Positions 1-9,500 of a DNA stretch of 64,000 nt are shown piece after piece. Below the pieces are notes generated by a model. That model saw nothing but the letters and a program-made list of their open reading frames with translations. It was not told the origin of the DNA and ran no database searches. The DNA lies in assembly GCF_000381825.1 (NCBI RefSeq), contig NZ_KB907122.1, positions 310,001 to 374,000 of the forward strand, read 5' to 3'. Each line of letters begins with the position of its first letter. The first letter of the stretch is position 1. The stretch is from Thioalkalivibrio sp. ALJT (GTDB lineage: Bacteria; Pseudomonadota; Gammaproteobacteria; Ectothiorhodospirales; Ectothiorhodospiraceae). The translations under genes and the position numbers were made by a program.

Positions 1-803
1 TGAGTCGCATCAAGACCTCGTCTCCGATTCGCAAACGCTTCGGCCAGAATTTTCTGCACGACACCGGCATCCTGGCGCGCATCGTCGCCGCCATCGACCC
101 GCAGCCGGGAGATACCGTCCTTGAGATCGGCCCCGGTCGCGGCGCCCTGACCGCCGTCCTGCTCGAACGCCTGGAGCGCCTGGTGGCGGTGGAGATCGAC
201 CGTGACCTCGCCAGCGGGCTGCGGGCCGGCTTCCCGCCCGAGCGGCTGGAACTGCATACGGGCGACGCCCTGCACCTGCGCCTGAGCGAGCTGGGGCCCC
301 TACCCGACGAGGGCTGGCGCGTGGTCGGCAACCTGCCCTACAACATCTCCACCCCTCTGATGTTTCACCTGCTGGAGCAGGTCGGCGCGATCCACGACAT
401 GCACTTCCTGCTGCAGCGCGAGGTGGTCGAGCGCCTCACGGCGGCCCCGGGCAGCAAACGCTACGGGCGCCTGACGGTCATGGTGGCCGCGCGTGCCGAA
501 GCCCGGGCCCTGTTCACGGTCCCGCCGGGGGCCTTTCATCCGCCGCCCAAGGTCTACTCCGCGGTAGTGCGCATCACGCCCCTGGCCAAGCCCCGGGTCG
601 CGGCCGCGCTATACCCGACCTTTGCCAAGGTGGTGAACCAGGCCTTCTCCAGCCGCCGCAAGACCCTGCGCCGCGGGCTGGCGGGACTGGCCGAAGTCGC
701 CGATATCGAGGCCGTCGGGCTGGACCCCGGCGAACGTCCGGAAAACATCGGCATCGCCGGATTCGAGGCACTGGCCCGGCAGCTCCACGCAGACGCCGGC
801 TGA
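1..803 (+). CDS. rsmA: 16S rRNA dimethyladenosine transferase RsmA (KsgA), 5' end one base outside
   Basis: Methylates the two adjacent adenines in the terminal helix of 16S rRNA, using SAM, late in 30S assembly. The reading frame runs from the window edge: bases 1-2 are TG, so the start codon is almost certainly NTG with its first base just outside, giving 267 aa, the usual length. The SAM-binding motif VLEIGPGRGALT lies near residues 40-51 and the catalytic NLPYNIS motif near residue 110. A basic RNA-binding C-terminus (SSRRKTLRRGL) is present. In E. coli rsmA is followed directly by apaG-apaH; here glk lies between them. Identification is secure. Confidence 0.96.
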   Translation, partial: SRIKTSSPIRKRFGQNFLHDTGILARIVAAIDPQPGDTVLEIGPGRGALTAVLLERLERLVAVEIDRDLASGLRAGFPPERLELHTGDALHLRLSELGPLPDEGWRVVGNLPYNISTPLMFHLLEQVGAIHDMHFLLQREVVERLTAAPGSKRYGRLTVMVAARAEARALFTVPPGAFHPPPKVYSAVVRITPLAKPRVAAALYPTFAKVVNQAFSSRRKTLRRGLAGLAEVADIEAVGLDPGERPENIGIAGFEALARQLHADAG

Positions 804-847
804 CACCCCGCGCGAAACCTGCGGCCACGATCGGCTACCATGGCCGC

Positions 848-1825
848 ATGGACCTGATCGTTGCCGATGTCGGCGGGACCAACACCCGCGTCGCACGCGC
901 CCATCGCGAAGGGGACAGCTGGTCTCTGCACGACGCGCAGCGCTATCGCAGCCGCGATTACCCCGACCTTGCGACCATCCTCGAACACTGGCGCAACGAA
1001 CAGACCTCGGTGACGACCCTCGCCGCTGCGGGACTTGCAGTCGCCGGCCCCGTACACGGCGGTCGCGCCCGAGTCACCAACCTCTCCTGGCCGGCCCTGG
1101 ACGCGCATGCGCTGAGCGCTCAACTGGCCCTTCCCGCCACTCTGCTGAATGATTTCGCCGCCATCGGCGCAAGCCTGGATGCACTGCGCCCGAATGACCT
1201 GTTGTACCTGCAGGAAGGGACCCGCGACCCGGCGGGCATGCGCCTGGTCGCAGGGGCGGGAACCGGCCTCGGCACCTGCATGGTGGGGCCACCGGGTGCC
1301 GCCACCGTCTATCCCGGCGAGGGGGGGCATGCGCGCTTTTCGCCCAGCGATGCCGAGGAGGCCGCGCTGGCCGCCTTCATTGGCCGCGAACGGGGTCACT
1401 GTACCCGCGAGCATCTGCTCAGCGGCCGCGGTATTGCCCGCATGGGTCGTTTCGAGCTCGAGCGCCAACCAGACCCGGATCTGCAGCAGGCCCTGGACCA
1501 GGCCAATCCGGCCGCAGCCATCAGCGAACTGGCACTGGCAGGCCATGCGGCCGCCGCAGCCGTGATCGAACGCTTTGTCGCAGTCTATGCCGGTCAGCTG
1601 GCCGACATGGCCCTGACCGCCCTGCCCGGCGGCGGTATCTTTCTGGCCGGCGGTATTGCCCCGCGCTGGAGCGCGGCCTTTCGCGGCCCCCGCTTCCGCA
1701 GCGCCTTTCACAATCGCCCACCGATGACCCACCTGCTTGAGCAATTGCCCGTGGCCCTTATCATGCACCCCGAACCCGGCCTGCTGGGGGCTGCTGTCAG
1801 CGCCAGCCGGTCGGTGCAGCCCTGA
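848..1825 (+). CDS. glk: Glucokinase (bacterial Glk family)
   Basis: ATP-dependent phosphorylation of glucose to glucose-6-phosphate in the cytoplasm. The protein of 325 aa opens with the phosphate-binding motif VADVGGTNTR (residues 5-14) and has the sugar-binding LLNDFAA motif near residue 100, a Gly-rich GAGTGLGT adenosine motif near residue 137, and a C-terminal FLAGGIAPR. This is the E. coli-type Glk family rather than the ROK family, because the ROK zinc-cysteine signature is absent. ATG at 848 is used; there is no strong Shine-Dalgarno sequence. It follows rsmA by 44 bp on the same strand. The position between rsmA and apaGH is unusual. Confidence 0.93.
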   Translation: MDLIVADVGGTNTRVARAHREGDSWSLHDAQRYRSRDYPDLATILEHWRNEQTSVTTLAAAGLAVAGPVHGGRARVTNLSWPALDAHALSAQLALPATLLNDFAAIGASLDALRPNDLLYLQEGTRDPAGMRLVAGAGTGLGTCMVGPPGAATVYPGEGGHARFSPSDAEEAALAAFIGRERGHCTREHLLSGRGIARMGRFELERQPDPDLQQALDQANPAAAISELALAGHAAAAAVIERFVAVYAGQLADMALTALPGGGIFLAGGIAPRWSAAFRGPRFRSAFHNRPPMTHLLEQLPVALIMHPEPGLLGAAVSASRSVQP

Positions 1826-1883
1826 CACCGGGTCGCGCCCGCAGCCGGGCGCGACCCGTCCACGAACCTGGAGCCCTATCCGC

Positions 1884-2282
1884 ATGAATCCGACCCCAGA
1901 GCACGACACCGAGGCCCACAGCATCGAGATTGAAGTCTCCACCGCCTACGTGGAAGACCAGTCGGAACCCGATGACGACCGCTATGTGTTCGCCTACCAC
2001 GTGGTCATTCGCAACGCGGGCGCGCTGACCGTGCAGTTGATCAACCGTCACTGGATCATCCGCGACGGCCGCGAGCAAACACAGGAGGTCCGCGGCGAAG
2101 GCGTGGTCGGGGAACAGCCCCGCATTGCCCCGGGCGACAGCTTCGAATATACCAGCGGCACGGTCATCGAAACCCCGGTGGGTACCATGGAGGGCTCCTA
2201 CGGCATGCGCGACGAACGCGGCAACAGCTTCGACGCGCCGATCCCCCCGTTCACCCTCTCCGTCCCGCGTACCCTGCACTAG
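1884..2282 (+). CDS. apaG: ApaG domain protein (Co2+/Mg2+ efflux-associated)
   Basis: ApaG is a small beta-sandwich protein of the fibronectin-III-like fold; its biochemical role is unsettled (linked genetically to divalent metal resistance). The frame is open further upstream, but the family N-terminus begins at ATG 1884 (MNPTPEHDTEAHS), giving 132 aa, close to the usual 125. The conserved core VIRNAGALTVQLINRHWIIRD and the Gly-rich GEQPRIAPGDSFEYTSGT stretch are intact. Its TAG stop overlaps the GTG start of apaH by one base, so the two are translationally coupled. Confidence 0.94.
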   Translation: MNPTPEHDTEAHSIEIEVSTAYVEDQSEPDDDRYVFAYHVVIRNAGALTVQLINRHWIIRDGREQTQEVRGEGVVGEQPRIAPGDSFEYTSGTVIETPVGTMEGSYGMRDERGNSFDAPIPPFTLSVPRTLH

Positions 2283-3115
2283 TGGCACTGTACGCCGTCG
2301 GCGACCTTCAGGGCTGCCTGGACCCGCTGGAGCGCCTGCTGGCCCGGGTCCGGTTCGACCCGACCCGCGACCACCTCTGGCTGGTCGGGGACCTGGTCAA
2401 TCGCGGTCCCGATTCGCTGGGCTGTCTGCGGCGGCTGATGGACCTGGGCCCCGCCGTGACGGCAGTGCTGGGCAACCACGACCTGCACCTGCTGGCCACC
2501 GCCCACGGGGTTCGCACGCCCGGTCGCAAGGACACCCTGCGTCCGGTGCTGGACGCACCCGATGCCGCCGAGATCCTGGAATGGCTCGCGCAGCGCCCCC
2601 TGCTGCAGCGTGACGCCGCACGCGGCTGGACCCTGGTGCACGCGGGCCTGCCACCCGCCTGGGATCCGGACCGGGCCGCGCAAGAGGCGCAGCGAGTAGA
2701 GACCGAATTGCGCGACCCGACCCGACGCCAGGCCCTTTTCGAAGTGATGTACGGCAACGAACCGACCCGCTGGGACCCCGACCTCGACGGCTACGACCGG
2801 CTGCGCTACACCATCAACGCCTTCACCCGCATGCGCTACATCACAGCCTCAGGCGACCTGGAATTCGCCGGCAATGGCCCGCCGGAAGATGCGCCAGCGA
2901 CGCTCACGCCATGGTTCCGGGTACCGGGGCGCGCGGCGGCCGGGCACCCGATCGTATTCGGACACTGGGCTGCGCTCGGACATCGGGTGGGACCCGACTG
3001 GCTGGCGCTGGACAGTGGCTGCGTCTGGGGCAACTGCATGACGCTTGCCCGCCTCGATCACACCGACGGCGACCCGGCACGCGTCACCACCTGGCAGACG
3101 CCCTGCCCCGCCTGA
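2282..3115 (+). CDS. apaH: Symmetrical bis(5'-nucleosyl)-tetraphosphatase ApaH
   Basis: Hydrolyses Ap4A symmetrically to two ADP and also decaps Np4-capped RNA in enterobacteria. The protein of 277 aa starts with GTG that overlaps the apaG stop (TAGTG). Calcineurin-like phosphoesterase motifs are visible: GDLQGC (residues 8-13), GDLVNRGPDS (residues 38-47), GNHDLH (about residue 63), a histidine in VHAGLPP (about 120) and FGHWAALG near residue 220. These are the metal and phosphate ligands of the family. Downstream is a non-coding repeat, so the operon rsmA-glk-apaG-apaH probably ends here. Confidence 0.95.
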   Translation: MALYAVGDLQGCLDPLERLLARVRFDPTRDHLWLVGDLVNRGPDSLGCLRRLMDLGPAVTAVLGNHDLHLLATAHGVRTPGRKDTLRPVLDAPDAAEILEWLAQRPLLQRDAARGWTLVHAGLPPAWDPDRAAQEAQRVETELRDPTRRQALFEVMYGNEPTRWDPDLDGYDRLRYTINAFTRMRYITASGDLEFAGNGPPEDAPATLTPWFRVPGRAAAGHPIVFGHWAALGHRVGPDWLALDSGCVWGNCMTLARLDHTDGDPARVTTWQTPCPA

Positions 3116-3161
3116 GCGGCGCGGTAACGCACACCGCCTTTCAAACACTCGCCGCTGTCAT

Positions 3162-3979
3162 CCAGCCGCCTGCCTTGTTGTGGCTGGTCCTGGCTCGGCC
3201 CCGGGTGTTTACGGTGCCTTCGGTCCACATACTGCCCGGCGCTGACTCGCCAGCGCGCCCCGAGTGACTTCTTTGCTCATGCAAAGAAGTCACCAAGAAA
3301 CACGCCCGACTGCCGCGACCCCGGCCCGCTGTGCGGGCCGGGGTTTCCCTCGCTCCGAGGCTTTTCGCGGGCGGCGCTGAACTCGCTGCGCCTGCGGCTC
3401 CGCTCAGACATCCAGCGCCCCCGTTTCTATTTTGAATCGTCCCGCGAAAACCCTCTCCGCTCGGCGCGACGACAACGGGGAGGCAGGTCAATACAACGGC
3501 TGTCCCGACCTTCGTGCTTTTGGTTGGAGGCTGGGTTTTCCGGCATCTGGGCACGCTCGGCCTGCGGCCATAGCGTGCCGCGCCCGCGAGCGGGCGCCGG
3601 GGGCTTTCGGGCGGCGGTGCCTATGGTTAGGCGGAAGCGTAGGGATACGGTTGGTTTTGACCTTCGCCTCCCGTATGGGGCCCCTCGCGGAGGGCGTGAT
3701 GGGCGGCCCGTTTTCCATAAATTCGGGGCGCTGGATGTCTGAGCGAAGCCGCAGGCGCAGCGAGTTCAGCGCCGCCGGCCCAGCACGTCCGGAGCGAGGT
3801 TCCCGGGCGAAATCCGGGTGCGCCTCGACGGGTCCTTTCTTGGGCAAGCAAGAAAGCCAGTTGTTGATCAAAAACGGGCGCGGCGCGCTGGCGAGTCAGC
3901 GCACGGCAGTACATGGACCGGAGGCACCGTAAACACCAGAGGACGAACCAGGCCTAGCCACCACGAGGCAGGCGGCCAG
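3162..3979. repeat. F1 foldback element, copy A (about 818 bp, non-coding)
   Basis: Non-coding block filling the gap between apaH and ilvA. The outer about 90 bp at each end are inverted copies of one another: bases 3238-3256 (GCGCTGACTCGCCAGCGCG) recur exactly inverted near 3883-3902, and similarity extends outward to a CCGCCTGCC-type terminus. Inside are a perfect 13-bp hairpin at 3264-3293, an 8-bp hairpin at 3835-3856, and a second pair of inverted arms (3371-3419 against 3727-3777). The whole block could fold on itself. Copy B is at 56014-56806 and a minimal copy at 60714-60869. Open frames inside are by-products of GC content. No transposase and no clear target duplication is seen. Boundaries are good to about 5 bp. 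Confidence 0.85.
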
Positions 3980-4026
3980 ACGAAGGACCTTGCTGCGATG
4001 ACGAACAAGCGCCTGGTGAAATACGG

Positions 4027-5541
4027 TCAGCGCAGGAAGAGTGAATACGCCGGGTTGCTGGTCTCTTCGTGCCACGGATACCCGACCTCCTTCAGGAATT
4101 CGCGAAACCGCGCTCGATCCTCCGCCGGGATCTGCATACCGACCAGCACACGCCCGTAGGCCGCGCCATGATTGCGGTAATGGAACAGACTGATGTTCCA
4201 GGTCTGCCCCATATGAGTCAGAAAATTCAGCAATGCCCCCGGACGCTCCGGGAACTCGAAACGGTAGAGGCGCTCGTGCCGGACCTCACCACCATGACCG
4301 CCAACCATGTGCCGCAGGTGCAGCTTGGCCACCTCGTTTTCGGTCATGTCGAGGACCTCGTACCCCGCTGACTGCAACGCCTCCAGGATCTCCTGGCGCT
4401 CGGCATCACCGCCCTGCAATTTGATGCCGGCGAACACCTGGGCGCGTTCGGCGTCCGCATAGCGATAGTTGAACTCGGTGATGCCACGCTTGCCGATGGC
4501 CTGGCAGAACTGGCGGAAACTGCCCGGACGCTCGGGGATGGTGACCGCGAACAGGGCCTCGCGGTGCTCGCCGATCTCGGCGCGTTCGGCCACGTGGCGC
4601 AGGCGGTCAAAGTTGATATTGGCGCCACTGAGTACCGCGGCCAGGTTCGCCCCCTGGAGGCCTTCGCGCTGGAGATACTGCTTCATGCCGGCCACAGCTA
4701 GGGCCCCGGCCGGCTCGGCGACCACACGGGTGTCGTCGAAGACATCCTTGATCGCCGCGCAGATCGCGTCGGTGTCCACCAGCAGCACCTCGTCGACCAG
4801 CTCGCGGCACAGACGGAAGGTCTCCTTCCCGACCTGCCGCACGGCGGCACCGTCGGCAAAGATCCCGACTTGCTTGAGGCTGACCCGCCGCTTCTGTTGT
4901 AACGCCTTGTACATCGACGGGGCATCGTCCGGCTCCACGCCGATCACCCGGATCTCCGGGCGCAGGCGCTTGATGTAAGCCGCCATGCCAGCCGCCAGCC
5001 CCCCGCCCCCGATGCACACGAACACCGCATCAAGTTCGGCCGGGTGCTGACGCAGCAGCTCCATCGCCACCGTGCCCTGCCCGGCGATCACATCCGGGTC
5101 GTCGAACGGGTGGATGAAGGTGTAACCGTGTTGCGCCTCCAGCTCGCGGGCGTGCGCCGCGGCCTCATCGAAGGAGTCGCCGTGCAGCACGGCCTTGCCG
5201 CCGAAGCGGCGTACCGCCGCGATCTTGATCGACGGCGTCGTAACGGGCATCACGATCACGGCCTTGATGCCCAGATGGCTCGCCCCCAGCGCAACCCCCT
5301 GGGCATGATTGCCGGCGGAGGCCGCCACCACGCCCCGTGCGCGCTGTTCCGGAGTCAACTGGGCGATCTTGTTGTAGGCGCCGCGCAGCTTGAACGAGAA
5401 CACCGGCTGCAGGTCCTCGCGCTTGAGCCACAAGGTGGAGCCCAGACGTTGCGAAAGCGTCGGCATCGGGTCCAGCGGTGTCTCGCGCGCCACATCGTAG
5501 ACACGGGCGGTCAGGATCTTCTCGAGATAGGGGTATTTCAT
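4027..5541 (-). CDS. ilvA: Threonine ammonia-lyase, biosynthetic (IlvA)
   Basis: PLP-dependent deamination of threonine to 2-oxobutanoate, first committed step of isoleucine synthesis. The protein of 504 aa compares with 514 in E. coli. The PLP lysine is K51 in the [11 protein letters not shown] motif, the phosphate-binding loop is [10 protein letters not shown] near residue 177, and two ACT-like regulatory domains fill about residues 325-495, so this is the feedback-controlled biosynthetic form rather than the short catabolic TdcB. ATG at 5541 aligns with the family start. It is transcribed divergently from rpiA, with 102 bp between start codons. Confidence 0.96.
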   Translation of the reverse strand: MKYPYLEKILTARVYDVARETPLDPMPTLSQRLGSTLWLKREDLQPVFSFKLRGAYNKIAQLTPEQRARGVVAASAGNHAQGVALGASHLGIKAVIVMPVTTPSIKIAAVRRFGGKAVLHGDSFDEAAAHARELEAQHGYTFIHPFDDPDVIAGQGTVAMELLRQHPAELDAVFVCIGGGGLAAGMAAYIKRLRPEIRVIGVEPDDAPSMYKALQQKRRVSLKQVGIFADGAAVRQVGKETFRLCRELVDEVLLVDTDAICAAIKDVFDDTRVVAEPAGALAVAGMKQYLQREGLQGANLAAVLSGANINFDRLRHVAERAEIGEHREALFAVTIPERPGSFRQFCQAIGKRGITEFNYRYADAERAQVFAGIKLQGGDAERQEILEALQSAGYEVLDMTENEVAKLHLRHMVGGHGGEVRHERLYRFEFPERPGALLNFLTHMGQTWNISLFHYRNHGAAYGRVLVGMQIPAEDRARFREFLKEVGYPWHEETSNPAYSLFLR

Positions 5542-5643
5542 GGCGAAACCATAGCATGCACGGCAACCGTCGTTGTGCTTGTCGCGGGACCCGAGCAGTC
5601 GGTATCCTCAATGAGTTATGGACCGTATATGCGAGAGACGTTG

Positions 5644-6306
5644 ATGAATCAGGACGAAATGAAAAAGGCCGTTGCCGAGGCAGCGCTGGAACGGATCGAG
5701 AACGGCTGGGTCGTCGGGGTAGGCACCGGCTCCACCGCCAACTACTTCATCGACGCCCTGGCGGGCATCAAGAGCAGGATTGACGGGGCCGTGGCTTCCA
5801 GCGAGGCCAGTGCCGAGCGCCTGCGCGGCCACGGCATCGAGGTGCTGGACCTGAACGCCTCCGGGCCGCTGCCCATCTACGTGGACGGCGCCGACGAGGC
5901 GACCCGGCATCTGCACCTGACCAAGGGCGGTGGCGGCGCACTGACCCGCGAGAAGATCGTGGCGGCGGCCTCGAAGACCTTCGTCTGCGTGGTGGACGAG
6001 ACCAAGGTTGTGGACTATCTCGGCACCTATCCGCTGCCGATCGAGGTGATCCCGATGGCGCGCAGCCATGTGGCCCGCGCCCTGTCGAAGCTGGGCGGTA
6101 ATCCGGAGCTGCGCGAGGGCTTCCGCACCGACAACGGCAACGTGATCCTCGACGTGCACAACCTGCGCATCATGAATCCGGTAGAGCTGGAATCCGAGCT
6201 GGACCATATCGCCGGCGTAGTGACCAATGGTCTGTTCGCCCGACGCGCCGCCGATGTCATGCTGGTCGGCTCCTCTTCCGGTGTCGAGGAGATGGTCGCC
6301 CGCTAA
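5644..6306 (+). CDS. rpiA: Ribose-5-phosphate isomerase A
   Basis: Interconverts ribose-5-phosphate and ribulose-5-phosphate in the non-oxidative pentose phosphate pathway. Starting at ATG 5644 ([14 protein letters not shown]) gives 220 aa, matching the 219-aa E. coli enzyme; upstream open frame is not part of the gene. Motifs seen: [14 protein letters not shown] near residues 23-36, DGADE near residue 82, and [11 protein letters not shown] near residue 94, all of which line the active site. The next gene begins 20 bp downstream, so the DUF2905 gene is likely cotranscribed. Confidence 0.95.
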   Translation: MNQDEMKKAVAEAALERIENGWVVGVGTGSTANYFIDALAGIKSRIDGAVASSEASAERLRGHGIEVLDLNASGPLPIYVDGADEATRHLHLTKGGGGALTREKIVAAASKTFVCVVDETKVVDYLGTYPLPIEVIPMARSHVARALSKLGGNPELREGFRTDNGNVILDVHNLRIMNPVELESELDHIAGVVTNGLFARRAADVMLVGSSSGVEEMVAR

Positions 6307-6326
6307 AACGGGCAGGATCGCGCGCC

Positions 6327-6536
6327 ATGTCCGAGACGGGCAAGTGGCTGATCCTCGTCGGCGGGCTGATCGTGCTGATCGGCCTGCTGTGGCCCTGGCT
6401 GGGCAAGATACCCTGGGGGCGGCTGCCCGGGGACATCATCATCGAGGGCGAGAACAGTCGCTTCTACTTCCCGATCACCACCATGCTGATCGTCAGCGTG
6501 ATCATCTCGCTCCTGCTGGCGTTTTTCCGGCGCTGA
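6327..6536 (+). CDS. DUF2905 small membrane protein
   Basis: A 69-aa protein with two hydrophobic segments (about residues 6-24 and 47-65) separated by a polar loop carrying the DUF2905 core WLGKIPWGRLPGDI and the motif FYFPITTMLI. The family is common in bacteria and its function is unknown. The ATG at 6327 lies 20 bp after the rpiA stop, suggesting cotranscription. It ends convergently against the large oxidoreductase gene. Confidence 0.88.
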   Translation: MSETGKWLILVGGLIVLIGLLWPWLGKIPWGRLPGDIIIEGENSRFYFPITTMLIVSVIISLLLAFFRR

Positions 6537-6541
6537 CCACA

Positions 6542-6575
6542 CCCGAACCCGCCACCAACAACCGGCGGGCTCGGG
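6542..6575. terminator. Hairpin between convergent genes
   Basis: A 13-bp interrupted inverted repeat (CCCGA-a-CCCGCC against GGCGGG-c-TCGGG) with a 9-nt loop sits between the DUF2905 stop and the convergent oxidoreductase stop. There is no U-tract, so it may be a weak bidirectional terminator or an mRNA-end stabiliser. Confidence 0.5.
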
Positions 6576-6596
6576 CAGGGTTGCGGCCCGGCGGCG

Positions 6597-9500
6597 TTAC
6601 AGCAGGACCTTCTCGATACCCCCCTCGCGGGCGCGATCGATGAAGTTTTTCTGCCAGCCTTCGCCCATCAAGCGATTGGCCATTTCGACTACGATGTAAT
6701 CGGTATCCAGACCGGTATCCTCACGATACCGCGCCAGACCCTGCTGGCAGGCCGGGCAGGAGGTCAGCATCTTCACGTTGCCGTCTTTCGCCTGCTCCTC
6801 ACCGGTCAGTTCCTTGATGCCCTTGTGCAGTTCTTCCTGCTTGCGGAAGCGCACCTGGGTGGCGATATCCGGGCGACTGATCGCGAACGTGCCCGCCTCG
6901 CCGCAGCAGCGGTTGGACTGCAGGACTTCCTGACCCAGCAGCTTGGCCGCAACGTCCGTCGGCTTGTGCGACTTCATCGGCGAGTGGCAGGGGTCGTGGT
7001 ACATGTACTGCACGCCCGTGAGCCCGTCGAGCTTCACGCCCTTCTCCATCAGGTACTCGTGGATGTCCAGTAGCCGGCAGCCGGGGAAGATGCGCTCGAA
7101 CTCGTACTTCAGGAGCTGGTCCATGCAGGTTCCGCAGGAGACCACCACTGTCTTGATGTCAAGGTAATTGAGGGTAGTCGCAAGGCGATGGAAGAGCACG
7201 CGATTCTCGGTGCTGATCTGCGAGCCTTTCTCGAAATCGCCACCGGCATTTTGCGGATACCCGCAGCACAGGTAACCCGGCGGCAGCACGGTCTGCGCGC
7301 CCACGTCGTAGAGCATGGCCAGCGTCGCCAGCCCCACCTGACTGAACAGGCGTTCGGAGCCGCAACCCGGGAAGTAGAACACTGCGTCCGAATCCAGGTC
7401 GGTCTTGACCGGATCGCGCAGGATCGGCACATAGCGTGAATCCTCGAGACCCAGCATCTGCCGCGTGGTCTGACTCGGAAGCCCGGCCGGCATCGGCTTC
7501 TTCACGAAGTGCACGACCTGCTCATGCACCGGCGCCTTGCCGGTGGTCGAGCGCGGGGTCTTGCCCGCGCCGGTCAGGTTCAGCTTCTTGAACGCGAAGT
7601 GTCCCAGACGCTGGGCCGCGTAGCCCATCTGGATCGCGCCCTTGCGGAGGCCCTTGATGGTGGCCGGGTCCTTTGTGTTGAGGAAGGCCATGGACATCAT
7701 CGTGGCGGGTGTCGCCTTGCGCTTGCCCTTCTTGCTGAGGATCGAGCGCATGTGCATGGTCACGTCGCCGAAGTCGATATCCACCGGGCACGGGTTCAGA
7801 CACTTGTGGCAGATCGTGCAGTGATCCGCGACGTCGTTCATCTCCTCGAAGTGGTTCAGGGACAGCCCGCGCCGGGTCTGCTCCTCGTACAGGAAGGCCT
7901 CGACGATCAGCCCGGTCGCAAGGATCTTGTTGCGCGGGGAATACAGCAGGTTCGCGCGCGGGACATGCGTATTGCACTCCGGCTTGCACTTGCCACAGCG
8001 CAGGCAGTCCTTGATCTCGTCGTTGAGATCGCCCAGCTCGCTCTGCTCCAGGATCAGCGCCTCCTGCTTCACCAGGCGCAAAGACGGCGTGTAGGCATTG
8101 GACAGCCCGGAGCCCTCCAGCAGCTTGCCGGCATTGAACACGCCGTTCGGGTCGACCTGCTTCTTGTACTTCGCGAACGACTCGATGCGCTCGGGTTCCA
8201 GATACTGCATCTTGGTCAGGCCAATCCCGTGCTCGCCGGAGATCACGCCATTCAGCTCGCGCGCCAGGCGCATCACGTCGTCCACCAGGCGCTCGGCCTG
8301 GTGCATCATCTGGTAGTCGTTGGAGTTGACCGGGATGTTGGTGTGCACGTTGCCATCGCCCGCATGCATGTGCAGGGCGATGAACAGTCGACTGGTCAGC
8401 ACACGATCGTGAATCGCCGTCAGACGCTTGCGCACCGGCTCCATCTGATGACCACCGAAGACCTCGAACAGCGGACGCTCGACCTCGGCCCGATAGGAGA
8501 TACGCAGACTGCGGCGCAGCAACAGGTTCATCAACTTGTCGTGATCGCGAAGATCGGCGCGGGCCGGCGCATCCAGCAGCGCGTCGCATTCCGAGGCAAG
8601 CGTGAAGAAATTCTCCGATATCGCGGTCCAGCGCTTCTTGACCGCCTCCAGGAGCTCGACCGCACGTTCGCGCTTGGATTCGAACCACTGCTGCCCCTCG
8701 CCGCCGGTATCCTCCAGCAGCTCGCGCAACTCCGGATGGTCGCCGCGCATGCACTCCAGCATCTCGTCGACCATGGTCAGCTTGTTCTTCAGCGACTCGC
8801 GCACGTTCAGGGACTCAATCCCCTCGGTGTATTCCGCCAGCCGCTCCAGCGGGATCACCACGTCCTCGTTAATCTTGAACGCGTTGGTGTGATGCGCGAT
8901 CGCCGCCGTACGGGCCCGGTCTGCCCAGAAGCGTTTGCGCGCCTCGGGGCTGACCGCAATGAAGCCCTCGCCGTTGCGGGCATTGGCCGCTCGCACCATA
9001 CGGGCCGCCAGTTTGCCCAGGGCCTCTTCATCGTCCGAGACGATGTCGGCAATCAGGACCATCTTCGGCAGATCGCCGCGGGCTCCCTTCGGGGTGTACT
9101 TGACCGCACGCACATAGCGTTCGTCCAGGTGTTCCAGGCCCGCCAGCAGGACCGCGTCCTCGGCATCCACCGCGTCCTTGATCTCCACGATCGCCGGCAC
9201 CGCCTGGTGCAGGTCGGTCCCGTAGAACTCCAGGCAGACGGTGCGAATGTTATCCGGCATCCGGTGCAGGATGAACTCCGCCGAGGTGATCAGTCCGTCG
9301 CAACCTTCCTTCTGGATACCCGGCACGCCCATCAGGGTCTTGTCGGTCACGTCCTTGCCCAGCCCCAGCTTGCGGAAGTGCTGTCCCGGCATCTCGAGGA
9401 CCTCGGGCTCGCCCTTCGGGGTCTTGCCGTCCGGCTGGTAACGCGATATCCGAAAGCGCACCGTCGCGGCGTCGTGGATCTTGCCAAGGTTGTGGTCGAG

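Noticed and set aside
3432-3932. Open frames within F1 elements (also near 56259-56699)
   Set aside because: Both copies give mirror-image frames from inverted arms; no ribosome site and no constraint at codon level.
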